Positions 8,735-18,034 are shown, counted from the stretch's first letter. The stretch: 64,000 nt of DNA from a candidate division KSB1 bacterium (GCA_034506255.1 JAPDPX010000003.1:124001-188000), one strand, 5' to 3'. Program-made: numbers and translations. The notes: generated by a model from the letters alone, not told the origin.

Positions 8735-8830
8735 GGATGGAGATGTTTATAGCGAAGTGCCGTTCGCCGAAATGAAACCCCAGCGGGGTGACATGTGTAT
8801 CGTGCCTCCTCATTGACCTCATCTTGAATT
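8735..8830. repeat. short dispersed repeat with CCCCAGCGGGG core
   Basis: The segment around ATGTTTATAGCGAAGTGCC and CCCCAGCGGGGTGACATG looks like the GGGGTGACA-type interspersed repeats I recall from several FCB-group genomes. Only one copy was seen in this window, so repeat status rests on that memory. Confidence 0.35.
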
Positions 8831-9076
8831 GAAGGCAAACGCCGTTACAGGTCACTCCTCAAGGAGTTTGAAGTTGGAGGTGTTGGCAATTACTACAGCC
8901 ATTTCACCCTTGGCGGGGTTGGGCCGTTCGCTATCAAGTTGGGGCAAGTGGCTCTCAGCAGAGAAGGCCCTGAACTGATTTTGCGATTCTTTTCATCTTG
9001 TTGTCGCAAAATGTACGCAAAATTCCGATGATCCCTCTTTTTTCATCGGGCAGGCCGGTTCCCCCAACGTCACTGC

Positions 9077-9425
9077 TTTTTCAAGCAAAACAGAAAACTC
9101 TCACGCAAAGAGTTTTTCCGCAGCAATCGCCAAACAACAACCCCCCAGCGCCTCAAAAATCACACAGGCCACCAAGTTTCCCTCATGCGCTTGGTGGATT
9201 GCGTGGGTCAAAAATCTTCGCCGTGACAGTTCCGCCCCCTTTTTGATCTGCCACGGCTAAGCTGTGGCATTCCTGCAGAGCGCCTCTGGGGGATTGCAAA
9301 ACAAGGCCGCGGTCAAACCGCGGCGCAACGGTCATTGTTTGCGACAATCCCTCCGGCTTCGCATCCTTGCGTATTTTGGCTTTTGGCTTTTGGATTTTAT
9401 GGCTTCGAAAAAGTAGGCAGCATTG
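9077..9425. repeat. dispersed repeat R1, copy A
   Basis: About 349 bp resemble 22921-23258 along their length, from TTTTTCAA..ACTCTCACGCAAAGAG to AAAAAGT.GGCAGCATTG. Two hairpins are kept: 9250-9268 (GCCACGGC/GCTGTGGC) and 9306-9324 (GCCGCGGTCAAACCGCGGC). No transposase frame is inside. Confidence 0.75.
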
Positions 9426-9736
9426 GGCCGGTTTCCCGGCAGGACGAGGAAAAATCTTGTCCGGCGTTTGGCCGGAAAAGCACGTTGCAAAACCCGCCCC
9501 GGTATTTCCCTTGAGAGAGCAGCAGGATGGACTCATGATGTCACGATGCCGCAATCAAGCAACACACGGCACTTGCCGGCTGGAAGAAGCACACGCCACC
9601 GTCGGGCGTTCCGCAGGAGTGCTCCCCCATCCTCGTCTTCTTCTTGTAATCGACAGCCCTCCGCGTTCCGGCGCGGAGGCTTTGTTCGGAAAAAAGTAAA
9701 TGACACTGTCAGGTTTGCCGGCTTTCCCAAACAGCA

Positions 9737-9762
9737 GCGGGCGGATTTTGCAACCCGCCCGC
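9737..9762 (-). terminator. hairpin 3' of the DUF4394 gene
   Basis: A perfect 8-bp stem GCGGGCGG/CCGCCCGC (9737-9744 with 9755-9762) lies 56 bp past the stop of the minus-strand DUF4394 gene. There is no strong T run, so it may be a weak or factor-assisted terminator. Confidence 0.4.
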
Positions 9763-9817
9763 GCTCGTTTCACGTCCCGGTGTTTGTCGGGATGATCGCA
9801 GGGAAGGGACGTGAGGA

Positions 9818-10723
9818 TCAGGGAACTTGCACAGCCATGGCGGTGATCGGCAGGCGCTTGTCGATACGGCCGAGAGTGTGCAAGCGGCCGGTGGCAAGAT
9901 CCACTCTCACCAGTTTGGCATTGCCGCGGCTGCTGCGATCGAACAGCACGGCGTAGGCCGAGCCGGAGGGCCCAATGTCGAAGCCGGTCAGCAAATTGAT
10001 ATTGCGATCGAGCGGGGCGATTGTGTTCAGCACGCCGTTATTCGGCGGATTTTGAATGGTCAGGACATCGGTTGCCGCGTCGAGATCGTAAAGCGTCGTG
10101 CCCGTCGCCGGATCATTGTCCGGGTTGGTGTAGGCAGCACCCACCGCAGCAGGCTGCCGACCGGCGTTGCGGTCGCCGCCGGCATAGGCCAGCCTGCCGT
10201 CCACTGCGACCACCGTACCCAGATCGGGATGCAGCCGCAAATTCTGACCGGTATTGCTGATCAGGCGGATGCGATCGACGGTGGGGTTGAAATCGAAGCC
10301 GAACGAAGTGCCCTCCAGCACCGGTGAAAAGGGCTGCGCGCCGACCGGAGTGGCCGCTGCGGTGTGCCGATCGATCACATACAACCTGCTGTTGCTGCTG
10401 ACTGCATACAACTTGCCATTTGCCGGACGGAAATCGAGGCCGAGCAGAACTTCACCAAATTGCAAACCGGTGACCCGTTCCTGCCAAAGAATCTTGTCGG
10501 GCTGGTGGCTGCTGAATTTCAACAGCCTGTTGGCCGCGGTGACCGCGTAGATGATATCATGCGAACCATTGTCCTGCTCGAAGTCACTGCCTTTTTGCAG
10601 CCCGGCGGTGTGGTCGTCCGTCACAGGCGCATTGGTGATGCTGGAATCGTTTTGACAGGCGGCGAGAAAAAGTGCGGCAGCCAGCAACGCGGCCGGCAGG
10701 GCCGTGATCCTTTTCATCTTCAT
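9818..10723 (-). CDS. DUF4394 lipoprotein
   Basis: The 301-residue product starts with a lipoprotein signal (MKMKRITALPAALL, lipobox LAAC), so it is probably anchored to a membrane by its N-terminal Cys. The mature part matches DUF4394: a beta-propeller-like series with IYAVTAANRLLKFS, GLDFRPANGKLYAVSS, FGFDFNPTVDRIRLIS, GQNLRLHPDLG and ATDVLTIQNPPNNGVLNTIAPL. The function of the family is not known; the repeats resemble those of ligand-binding propellers. AAAAGGAAAATGC precedes the start. It stands alone between two gene-poor regions. Confidence 0.8.
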   Translation of the reverse strand: MKMKRITALPAALLAAALFLAACQNDSSITNAPVTDDHTAGLQKGSDFEQDNGSHDIIYAVTAANRLLKFSSHQPDKILWQERVTGLQFGEVLLGLDFRPANGKLYAVSSNSRLYVIDRHTAAATPVGAQPFSPVLEGTSFGFDFNPTVDRIRLISNTGQNLRLHPDLGTVVAVDGRLAYAGGDRNAGRQPAAVGAAYTNPDNDPATGTTLYDLDAATDVLTIQNPPNNGVLNTIAPLDRNINLLTGFDIGPSGSAYAVLFDRSSRGNAKLVRVDLATGRLHTLGRIDKRLPITAMAVQVP

Positions 10724-10940
10724 GCATTTTCCTTTTGCGATGAACGGTGGTGATTAAAGGCAGAGAAAATTATCTCAGGAATACGGGCCTGTAAACCTGC
10801 CAGAGGGACGGCAGCCGGCGGTCAAACGCACAACCCGCCTGACCCTGCGCGCTGCCCTCGTGTCACTCGTAGCTACGAACAACCGGCCTGAGTGGATTGA
10901 AAAAGTGTTAGCCCAGGATGTTCCAATTTTGCCCGTGCCC

Positions 10941-11035
10941 GGCTTTCTTAAAACCGGAGGTCGTGAAGAAACCGGGGAGGGTGAGAGAATGCAGGCCGTT
11001 GCAGCAAGAGTCGTTGCGAAAACTCAGTGCGTGCG
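10941..11035. repeat. dispersed repeat R2, copy 1
   Basis: AACCGGAGGTCGTGAAGAA..CCGGGGA and the following GGCCGTTGCAGCAAGAGTCGTTG align with 15835-15920 (CCGGAGGTGGTGAAGA..CCGGGGA, GGCCATTGCAGTCGCAGTCGTTG). Confidence 0.5.
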
Positions 11036-11124
11036 TGCGGGCCCTGAAAAGGCCGCCAACCACCACCAGTGGTGAAAAAACTCTCGCCAGGGATGGCCCC
11101 ATTTTGTATTTTCCGCCAATCCGA

Positions 11125-11137
11125 AGTGCAGTGCACT
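11125..11137. promoter_or_regulatory. 13-bp palindrome upstream of the M28 peptidase gene
   Basis: AGTGCA-G-TGCACT is a perfect palindrome 29 bp before the ATG at 11167. It could be an operator; no regulator is known for it. Confidence 0.25.
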
Positions 11138-11166
11138 CATCACCCCCAATCAAGCAGGAGTGAACG

Positions 11167-12732
11167 ATGCGACAAACGTTTGCCGTTTTTGTGTGGCTGG
11201 CGCTTTACGGCCCGAGGCTGCTGTGGGCGCAGGAAAATGTCGATCTGCGCATGGTCAGCCGTATCAAGGCCGAGGGTCTCAATAATTCCAAAGTAATGGA
11301 GACGGTTTTTTATCTCACCGATGTGCATGGCCCGCGCCTCACCGGCTCGCCCAATCTGAAGGCCGCCGGCGAATGGGCGGCGAAAAAACTGGCGGAATGG
11401 GGCCTCGCCAACGCCACGCTGGAGAGTTGGGGCACCTTTGGTCGCGGCTGGACAATGGAGAAATGTGTGGTGGAGATGATCGTTCCGCATTACGCCCCGC
11501 TGCTTGCCTATCCCGAGGCCTGGACCGGCAGCACCGCCGGCGTGGTGACGGCGGACGTGGTGCATGCCAGTGTCGAATCCGAGGCGGATTTCGCGAAATA
11601 TCGCGGCAAGCTGCGCGGTGCGATCGTGTTCACGCGGCCCGCGGCGGCCATCACATTTCATGACAAGCCCGAAGGCGACCGCCACGATGAAACCGAGCTG
11701 GCTGAGCTGGCGCAAATGGAAATGCCGGGTGGCCGCTCCGACTGGCAGGCGCGCCGTGAAGAATATCGCCGGCAGCGGGAGCTGCGCGACAAGGCCGCAC
11801 GCTTTTTCAAGGAGGAAGGCGCACTGGTGCTGGTGCAGCCCAGTCGCAAGGGTGACTACGGCACCGTTTTCGTGCAGGGCGGTGGCAACCGCGCGATGGG
11901 GGCGCCACCCGAGCTGCCCGCGCTGGTGATGGCGGCGGAGCACTACAACCGCATCGTCCGTCTGCTGGAAAAAGGCATTGCCGTGAAGCTGTCCGTGCAG
12001 ATCGAAAACAAATTCCACGATGCCGATTCGCTGGCATACAACACCGTGGCGGAAATCCCCGGCGTCGATAAAAAACTCAAGGATGAAATCGTGATGCTCG
12101 GCGGCCATCTCGATTCCTGGCATGCCGGCACGGGTGCCACCGACAATGCCGCGGGTTGTGCCGTGGCCATGGAGGCGGTGCGCATTCTGCGTGCGCTCGA
12201 GGTGCAGCCGCGCCGCACCATCCGCATCGCCCTGTGGAGCGGCGAGGAGCAGGGCCTGCTCGGCTCGCGCGCCTACGTGAAAAAGCATTTCGGCGATCCC
12301 GAAACCATGCGCTTCACCCCCGCCCACGAAAAGCTGTCAGCCTACTTCAATCTCGACAACGGCACCGGCAAGATTCGCGGCGTGTATTTGCAGGGCAACG
12401 AAATGGTGCGGCCGATCTTCGCCGCCTGGCTGAAGCCGCTGGAGGACCTGGGCGCAACCACGCTCACCATTCGCAACACCGGCGGCACCGACCATCTGGC
12501 CTTCGAGGCCGTGGGTCTCCCCGGCTTTCAGTTCATTCAGGATCCGATGGAATACAGCACGCGCACACATCATTCCAACATGGATGTTTACGATCACCTG
12601 CAGGCCGGCGATTTGATGCAAGCTTCCGTGGTGATGGCAACATTCGTCTATCATGCCGCCATGCGCGACGAAAAGTTGCCGCGCAAGGATCTGCCCAAGC
12701 CGCCCGCGGCGCCGCAGACGACGATGCGCTAG
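11167..12732 (+). CDS. secreted M28 family zinc peptidase
   Basis: The 521-residue protein has a signal peptide (cleavage probably after LLWAQ, about residue 22). A PA-type insert sits in the N-terminal half ([14 protein letters not shown] region to [14 protein letters not shown]), followed by an M28 catalytic domain. The expected two-zinc ligands are visible: His314 in GGHLDSW, Asp326 in ATDNAAG, Glu in WSGEEQG (the first Glu being the usual general base), Asp in FNLDNG and His in THHSNMD. Family members are aminopeptidases or carboxypeptidases acting outside the cytoplasm. Sequence in the insert ([13 protein letters not shown] to [11 protein letters not shown]) is highly charged and may be a coiled coil. 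A single-gene unit; the cargo substrate is not known. Confidence 0.9.
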   Translation: MRQTFAVFVWLALYGPRLLWAQENVDLRMVSRIKAEGLNNSKVMETVFYLTDVHGPRLTGSPNLKAAGEWAAKKLAEWGLANATLESWGTFGRGWTMEKCVVEMIVPHYAPLLAYPEAWTGSTAGVVTADVVHASVESEADFAKYRGKLRGAIVFTRPAAAITFHDKPEGDRHDETELAELAQMEMPGGRSDWQARREEYRRQRELRDKAARFFKEEGALVLVQPSRKGDYGTVFVQGGGNRAMGAPPELPALVMAAEHYNRIVRLLEKGIAVKLSVQIENKFHDADSLAYNTVAEIPGVDKKLKDEIVMLGGHLDSWHAGTGATDNAAGCAVAMEAVRILRALEVQPRRTIRIALWSGEEQGLLGSRAYVKKHFGDPETMRFTPAHEKLSAYFNLDNGTGKIRGVYLQGNEMVRPIFAAWLKPLEDLGATTLTIRNTGGTDHLAFEAVGLPGFQFIQDPMEYSTRTHHSNMDVYDHLQAGDLMQASVVMATFVYHAAMRDEKLPRKDLPKPPAAPQTTMR

Positions 12733-12766
12733 TGCCTTGCAGTCTTGACTTGCACAAGTGATTTCC

Positions 12767-12795
12767 TGTGTCATTCTGAAGGAATCCTGTGAAGC
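12767..12795. repeat. GTCATTCTG-type interspersed repeat fragment
   Basis: TGTCATTCTGAAGGAATCCTG resembles the arms of the inverted repeat at 46335-46422. It is probably a remnant of the same interspersed family. Confidence 0.35.
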
Positions 12796-12899
12796 ACGCG
12801 GTGGCGTTTTCGGCATTTCGCGAGTTCGCTGCGGCCTACAGGCAAGCAGGATAATTGCAGCAAGTCAGCGCTTCAGTGCCAGGAAGTTTTCTAACTCCC

Positions 12900-14393
12900 A
12901 TGAAACAACAAACTCTGTTTTCTTCGCTCTCTGCTGACTTGGAAGCCACCTTGCGAGAGGACAATCCCTGGTGGCGCGGCGAGCGGATTTTTGGCCTGCC
13001 GGCGACCAGGCGCTGGGCTTTTACACCGGTTCTCACCCATCTCAAGAATGGTGTTGCGCCGATCACTGTTTTGCGCGGCCCGCGCCAGGTTGGCAAGACC
13101 ACGCTGATCAACCAGATGATTCAAGCTCTGCTCGATGAAGGAATCGCTCCCTCGCGCATCTTCCGCGTGCAATTCGATGAGTTGCCGCAACTGCAACGAT
13201 TGCACGAACCGATACTCACCCTGGTGCGTTGGTATGCCGACTCGGTACTAGGGAAGAGCCTGAATCAGGCCGCATGGGACGGCGAGCAGGCGCTCATTTT
13301 CCTGGATGAAGTTCAGAACCTCTCGGATTGGGCGCCGCAACTGAAACACCTGGTGGATATGCAGCCGGTGCGGATGGTGGTGACGGGCAGCTCTGCTCTC
13401 CGCATTGAGGCCGGCAGGGACAGCCTGGCGGGACGCATCACCACGCTGGACATGGGGCCGCTGTTTCTGCGCGAGATCGGTCACATGAGAGCATTCGGAG
13501 ATGTTGCGGCATTTCTTCCTGACAACGGCCTGGCAGCGCTCAAGGAAAAAGGCTTCTGGCAGGAGTTGCGCCGCTTTGGCGAGCAGCACCACGAGTTCCG
13601 GCGTCTTGCTTTCACGGCTTTCTCGGAGCGCGGCGCCTATCCCGTGGCCCACGGCCGCACCGAACTGCTTTGGGAAAAACTCGCGGATCACCTCAACGAA
13701 ACCGTCATCCGCCGCGCCATTCAGCATGATCTCAGGATGGGACTGCGCGGCCAGCGACGTGATGAACATCTGCTTGCAGAAGTGTTTCGCCTGGCCTGCC
13801 GCTATGCCGGTCAGGCACCGTCGCAAGCCCTCTACCTGACGGAATTGCGCCAGAGCTTGCATGCGAATATTGGGCCGCAACGCGTGCTGGCCTATCTAAA
13901 GTTTCTGGACGGCACGCTGCTGTTGCGCTTGATCGAACCCCATGAGTTGCGTTTAAAGAAGAAGAGGGGAGCGCCAAAGCTCTGTCTGTGCGATCACGCT
14001 CTGCGTGCCGCCTGGCTGCAAGAAACCGTACCGCTCGCACCTGCGGCATTGGAACGATCTCCGCATCTTGCTGATTTGGCCGGGCGAATTGCTGAAAGCG
14101 TTGCCGGCTATTTCCTGCGCTCGATCGTCAATCTCGGTGTCACTCATTTTCCTGAACGCGGCGCCGAACCGGAGGTCGATTTCATTCTTACCGTTGGCGA
14201 GCAGCGGATTCCGTTGGAAGTCAAGTACCGCCGGCAGATCGATTTCAAAGACACGCTCGGCTTGCGTGCTTTTCTCGAAAAGTCGCACTACAACGCACCT
14301 TTCGGCCTTCTGATCACGCTCGGTGAGGAGGCGGGGACAGATGATCCGCGCATCATCTCGCTGCCGCTTTCGACGCTACTTCTATTGAAGTAA
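12900..14393 (+). CDS. ATPase with AAA_14 and DUF4143 domains
   Basis: The 497-residue protein has a Walker A (RGPRQVGKTTL), Walker B (ALIFLDEVQNLSDW) and a sensor-like VVTGSSALRI, the arrangement of the AAA_14 family. The C-terminal DUF4143 part contains EVDFILTVGEQRIPLEVKYR, which fits the E..D..ExK pattern of PD-(D/E)xK nuclease folds. Families with this pair are common, vary in number between strains, and lack a settled function; roles in defence or DNA transactions have been proposed. It is flanked by unrelated genes, so no partner is suggested. ATG 12900 is chosen with AGGAAG upstream, although spacing is long; TTG 12855 is in frame. Confidence 0.82.
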   Translation: MKQQTLFSSLSADLEATLREDNPWWRGERIFGLPATRRWAFTPVLTHLKNGVAPITVLRGPRQVGKTTLINQMIQALLDEGIAPSRIFRVQFDELPQLQRLHEPILTLVRWYADSVLGKSLNQAAWDGEQALIFLDEVQNLSDWAPQLKHLVDMQPVRMVVTGSSALRIEAGRDSLAGRITTLDMGPLFLREIGHMRAFGDVAAFLPDNGLAALKEKGFWQELRRFGEQHHEFRRLAFTAFSERGAYPVAHGRTELLWEKLADHLNETVIRRAIQHDLRMGLRGQRRDEHLLAEVFRLACRYAGQAPSQALYLTELRQSLHANIGPQRVLAYLKFLDGTLLLRLIEPHELRLKKKRGAPKLCLCDHALRAAWLQETVPLAPAALERSPHLADLAGRIAESVAGYFLRSIVNLGVTHFPERGAEPEVDFILTVGEQRIPLEVKYRRQIDFKDTLGLRAFLEKSHYNAPFGLLITLGEEAGTDDPRIISLPLSTLLLLK

Positions 14394-14478
14394 AGCAGTG
14401 TTGTGTTGGAAGTAGAATGGCCATTGCGCCGAGCCAGCATCCTTCATCTCGAAAAAGTCGAACCAAGGAGCTGCATTC

Positions 14479-14991
14479 ATGCGATCATTCTTTCTCCTTC
14501 CCGTTGCCCTGCTCGCCTTGCTGGCCTGCCAAAACGGCAACCCGCCGCGCCAGCCTGAGACGGAAACGGGCGGCGCCATTTCGCCGCGCGAAGGCGCGCC
14601 CTCGGCGCCGGAAGCGCGCGTGCCTGATGAAGCTGCGGCGCAAGCCCTGCTGCAGCTTCAGGAAAAAGTGATGCAACAGCCGCAGGAGATCGCAGCGCGC
14701 CGCGAATTGGGCGCGCGCGCAATGGATGCCGCCGCCGGCACGCTGTGGACCGTCGGCCGCGGAAGGATTCCGCCCGGTGAGAATCTGGCAGCAGTGGCGC
14801 AAAGCAAAGCCCGGCAGGCCGCACTGCTGGACGCCAGCCGCTGGGCCGCCTACCTTTTGGAATGGCAGAAGAATGATTATGCCACTGCCTTCGGCTCGCT
14901 GCAAGGCACTGTGCCCAATGGCACGATCGTCCGCGAGAGCATCACCGACTCCCTCTGCACCGTGCTGGTGAAAACCACTCTGCCCAGGTAA
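14479..14991 (+). CDS. small lipoprotein of unknown function
   Basis: The 170-residue product has a typical lipoprotein signal (MRSFFLLPVALLALLAC) with lipobox LLAC. The mature part starts with a Pro/Glu/Gly-rich linker (to about residue 45), then a mostly helical segment (AAAQALLQLQEKVMQQPQE) and a C-terminal domain ending in TDSLCTVLVKTTLPR. I do not recognise a family. AAGGAG six to twelve bases upstream supports the start. It is 22 bp upstream of the GNAT gene and may share its transcript. Confidence 0.7.
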   Translation: MRSFFLLPVALLALLACQNGNPPRQPETETGGAISPREGAPSAPEARVPDEAAAQALLQLQEKVMQQPQEIAARRELGARAMDAAAGTLWTVGRGRIPPGENLAAVAQSKARQAALLDASRWAAYLLEWQKNDYATAFGSLQGTVPNGTIVRESITDSLCTVLVKTTLPR

Positions 14992-15013
14992 CCGCACCGG
15001 CTGGAAGAAAGCA

Positions 15014-15553
15014 ATGGAGCTCAAACTCGAACGTTGCACCATTCGGTCGTGGCAACCGGGTGACGAAGCCGCGCTGGTGCGCCACGCCAACAACCGCAAA
15101 ATCTGGCGCAATGTGCGCGATCGCTTTCCTCATCCCTACACCCTGGCCGATGCTGAGGCGTGGATCGCATTTGCCGGCGCCCAAGATCCTTGCATCAATT
15201 TCGCGATCGTGGTAGCCGGCGAGGCCGCGGGCGGCATCGGTTTCGTGCTGAAAGATGATGTCGATCGCCGCTCCGCCGAGATCGGCTACTGGCTGGGCGA
15301 AGCGTTTTGGGGCCGCGGCATCGCCACCGAGGCGGTGCGGGCGATGACGGCCTACATGTTCGAACATTTCGATCTCTGTCGCATTCAGGCCATGGTGTTC
15401 GAATGGAACAAGGCCTCGATGCGGGTGCTGGAGAAGGCGGGCTATGTCTGCGAAGCCCGGCTGCGCGGCAGCGCCACCAAGGACGGCCAGACTATCGATG
15501 ATTTCATCTATGCCTTCGTCCGGCCTGAGCGTTTTCTGTCCCCTGCACGCTGA
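15014..15553 (+). CDS. GNAT family N-acetyltransferase (RimJ/RimL-like)
   Basis: The 179-residue protein starts LERCTIRSW, typical of Acetyltransf_3 members, and has GEAFWGRGIATEAVRAM (the acetyl-CoA pyrophosphate loop, motif A) and IQAMVFEWNKASMRVLEKAGY (motif B; the last turn is the conserved N.aS..vleK.GF pattern). Relatives acetylate ribosomal protein N-termini, antibiotics or amino acids. The substrate here cannot be told from sequence. GAAAG precedes the start. It follows the lipoprotein gene by 22 bp. Confidence 0.88.
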   Translation: MELKLERCTIRSWQPGDEAALVRHANNRKIWRNVRDRFPHPYTLADAEAWIAFAGAQDPCINFAIVVAGEAAGGIGFVLKDDVDRRSAEIGYWLGEAFWGRGIATEAVRAMTAYMFEHFDLCRIQAMVFEWNKASMRVLEKAGYVCEARLRGSATKDGQTIDDFIYAFVRPERFLSPAR

Positions 15554-15929
15554 CACAACACAGCCCCGGGCTCACCAGCCCGCATGATGTCATTTTGTGG
15601 AACAATTTTCAGCAGCCCCGGGCCCAAATTGCCGGGGCGACGATGCCGGTGCCAGGAAGGATTTCCCCGGAATGCCAGGCAAGTCCGGGCTTCCTCCTGG
15701 AAAACAAAAAATCGCCATGCGCCGGCCCGGCGGCACGATGCGCTGTGCAGACCACCATGGTTTCCATCCCGCTTTGCGATACCGATTGTCTGTCGGAAAA
15801 CGTTCTCACCCCGGCTGAGGCGGGGCTTGCAAAGCCGGAGGTGGTGAAGACCCCGGGGATTTTGACGCCACGGCCCGGCCATTGCAGTCGCAGTCGTTGA
15901 AAAGTCAGCGATTTCGGACGAAAACAAGG
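15554..15929. other. 376-bp gap with repeat R2
   Basis: No gene is seen. Several short inverted repeats occur (for example CCAGGAAG with CTTCCTCCTGG). The second half (about 15786-15925) belongs to the R2 repeat family. Confidence 0.5.
15786..15925. repeat. dispersed repeat R2, copy 2
   Basis: TGTCTGTCGGAAAACGT, CCGGCTGAGGCGGGG, CCGGAGGTGGTGAAGA and CCATTGCAGTCGCAGTCG in this order align with 44005-44130, and parts with 10941-11035 and 44150-44275. Confidence 0.55.
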
Positions 15930-17813
15930 ATGAAAGCCCAAATGCCATCCCCGGTTTTTCTGCTTTCTGCATGGCGCCGCTGCCCGCCGCATGGGTTGCT
16001 CGTCGCGATAACCGTCTGCGTGGTGCCGTTGTCCGCGCAAACCCTCACCCACGGCCCGTTTGTCGGCGCGGTCACTTCACAATCTGCCCGCTTCTATGCG
16101 CGCGTGGTGCCGGCCGCTGCCGTTGCCATTGAGCTCGCAACGACGCCGGATTTCAATGACTCCCGCATCACTGCCGCGCTGCACACCGATTCGCTGCGGG
16201 ATTATGCCGCGCTGCTCGAACTCTCCGGTCTGCAGTCCGATCAACGCTACTACTATCGCACGCGGATCAACGGCCAACCCGCCGGCGAAGTGCGCCGCTT
16301 CAAAACCTTTCCGCGGGAAGGCGGACGCGCGCCATTTCAATTCGCCTTTGGTTCGTGCATCGTCGTGCGCCGGCAACCGCAGCCCGGGGACGGCCGCGTC
16401 TTCACGGCCATGAAGAATGATGATCTGCGTTTTTTCCTGCAGATTGGCGACTGGTGTTATCCTGACACGACGGATTCACCGGCCCAGCCGCAGCGTGTGT
16501 TCAGTGCCGACCTGCGCCGCGTGCAGGAGAGCTATCGCGCCAAGTATGACACCACGCACGCGCTGCAGCAGGTGCTGCGCACCACGCCGGTCGATTATGT
16601 TTATGATGATCACGATTATTTGAACGACGATGCCTCGGCGCTCAGTTATCCCCGCAACGATTCCATGCGCACCATCACCGTGCCGCCGGTGGCGCGGGAG
16701 AACAGCCTGCGCGCCTACCGCGAGAACTTCCCCGGCTATCCACTGCCGAATCCCCAGGCCGGCATCTGGCACAAATTCACCTGCGGGAATGCCGACTTTT
16801 TCATGCTCGACACGCGTTCCCAGCGCCGCCCCAATCTCGAAGCCTTCGTTTACAATCCCGTGACCGACAGCATCGAATTCGCGCCCGGCCCGCAGCATTC
16901 CATGTTGGCCGGATATGAGGTGCCCGGCGAAAATCAAATGGACTGGCTGTTTCGGGAATTACAGGCCTCGACTGCCGATTGGAAATTCCTGGTCTCCACC
17001 GTGCCGTTCAATCGCGGACTGCGGCCGGTGATCGATTTGTCGGTGAGCATGCAGGACAGCATTCTCACGGTGCCGGGCTATGGCACCGGCTCGCTGCTGC
17101 GCGTCGGTTTGGGTTTGGCGGACAAATGGGTGGGCTTTCCCGCCGATCAGGAGCGGCTGCTGCAATTCCTCGCCGCGCATGACATCAAAAACGTGATCGT
17201 GCTCAGCGGTGACTCGCACACCGCGGCGATCGACGATGGCAGCAATGCCGGGCTGCCGGAGGCGATGGCGGGCGCACTCGAGCAATCGAATTCCCGGCTG
17301 GTGTTTCTGCTCGAATTGTTCCGCTTCAACATCTGGAACGGGGGCGGGCAGAACAGCAGTAACGGCAATTTCAATGATGCCTATGGCCGTGTGACGGTGT
17401 TTGGTGCCGATTCGGTGCGGCTGGAGATCGTGGATGAATTCGGCGCATTGGTGGCGGCCAAAACCGTTCGCTCCGCAGCCACCAGCGCGGTCACCTCTTC
17501 CCCCGCAACGCCGCGCGGCTTCACTTTGTCCCATATCCATCCCAATCCTTTCTCACCCACCCAGCCGCCGTTTGCCGCCAGCATTGTGTTCGCGCCGGCG
17601 CCTGCAACCTCCTTCGAAGTGATGATCTATGATCTCGCCGGCCGCCGGATTTTGCGCCGCCTGCTGCCGGGCGGGGCGCGGTACTTTCGCTGGACGGGCA
17701 ATGATGAAACCGGCACGCCGGCCGCCAGCGGCGTTTATTTCGTGCGCGTGACGCGCACCGAGGCGCACGGCCGCCGGCAGGTTGCCACGCAAAAGCTTTT
17801 GCTGTTGCGCTGA
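15930..17813 (+). CDS. PhoD-family phosphatase with C-terminal FlgD-like sorting domain
   Basis: The product of about 627 residues has an N-terminal membrane/signal segment (LLVAITVCVVPLSAQ), a fibronectin-like PhoD N-terminal domain (THGPFVGAVTSQSARFYARV), then the metallophosphatase core: FGSCIVV, FFLQIGDWCYPDTT, YVYDDHDY, FMLDTRSQR, VIVLSGDSHTAAID. PhoD enzymes release phosphate from mono- or diesters outside the cytoplasm with iron and calcium. The last 100 residues are a FlgD-like / type IX-type sorting domain: HPNPFSPTQPP, YDLAGRRILRR, GNDETGTPAASGVYFVRV, ending KLLLLR. This suggests export through the outer membrane and retention at the surface. ATG 15930 has a nearby AAGG; ATG 15942 is also possible. 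Confidence 0.87.
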   Translation: MKAQMPSPVFLLSAWRRCPPHGLLVAITVCVVPLSAQTLTHGPFVGAVTSQSARFYARVVPAAAVAIELATTPDFNDSRITAALHTDSLRDYAALLELSGLQSDQRYYYRTRINGQPAGEVRRFKTFPREGGRAPFQFAFGSCIVVRRQPQPGDGRVFTAMKNDDLRFFLQIGDWCYPDTTDSPAQPQRVFSADLRRVQESYRAKYDTTHALQQVLRTTPVDYVYDDHDYLNDDASALSYPRNDSMRTITVPPVARENSLRAYRENFPGYPLPNPQAGIWHKFTCGNADFFMLDTRSQRRPNLEAFVYNPVTDSIEFAPGPQHSMLAGYEVPGENQMDWLFRELQASTADWKFLVSTVPFNRGLRPVIDLSVSMQDSILTVPGYGTGSLLRVGLGLADKWVGFPADQERLLQFLAAHDIKNVIVLSGDSHTAAIDDGSNAGLPEAMAGALEQSNSRLVFLLELFRFNIWNGGGQNSSNGNFNDAYGRVTVFGADSVRLEIVDEFGALVAAKTVRSAATSAVTSSPATPRGFTLSHIHPNPFSPTQPPFAASIVFAPAPATSFEVMIYDLAGRRILRRLLPGGARYFRWTGNDETGTPAASGVYFVRVTRTEAHGRRQVATQKLLLLR

Positions 17814-17907
17814 AGTATTTCCGACCAGCATCGTTCCAGCGGTGCAAGGCCGGTTGGCTCGCGCGCTGCCATCATCTCGCTGCCGCCGGTTTTCTTCGCC
17901 GGGCGAT

Positions 17908-18021
17908 TTACGGACGCTCGTTCGCGTCTGCTGCCTGCTCTTGCTGAAACGTCTGGAACATCTTCACAAAGGCCGGGCGATTGCGGCATGCCTGTCGATA
18001 TTCCTCGGTATTGGTCGGCAC
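17908..18021 (-). CDS. 37-residue small protein downstream of a lipoprotein gene
   Basis: A GTG-started frame of 37 codons begins 13 bp past the lipoprotein stop, with TTGGAG seven bases upstream of the GTG. The predicted product (VPTNTEEYRQACRN..., FVKMFQTFQQEQ, ending NERP) is charged, soluble and probably helical. The close spacing and ribosome binding site argue that it is real and co-transcribed. No family is recognised. A frame of 99 codons overlapping it in another phase has no such site. Confidence 0.4.
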   Translation of the reverse strand: MPTNTEEYRQACRNRPAFVKMFQTFQQEQAADANERP

Positions 18022-18034
18022 GTGTTGACTCCAA

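Larger units (their letters stand above)
8558..9817. other. 1.26-kb gene-free region with dispersed repeats
   Basis: No frame here looks coding. The region holds a repeat with a CCCCAGCGGGGTGACATG core (about 8735-8830), a copy of the 340-bp R1 repeat (9077-9425), an inverted repeat CCTCCGCG/CGCGGAGG (9658-9665 with 9672-9679), and the hairpin that probably ends the DUF4394 gene (9737-9762). Confidence 0.6.
10724..11166. other. 443-bp gap between divergent genes
   Basis: This region contains the promoters of the minus-strand DUF4394 gene and the plus-strand peptidase, an R2 repeat copy (about 10941-11035) and a palindrome at 11125-11137. No coding frame is credible. Confidence 0.5.

Noticed and set aside
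9077..9425. Insertion sequence
   Set aside because: No transposase frame and no terminal inverted repeats were found in either R1 copy.
17735..18034. 99-codon minus-strand frame after the lipoprotein gene
   Set aside because: It runs into the PhoD gene's 3' end, lacks a ribosome binding site and has no domain; the 37-codon frame in another phase fits better.
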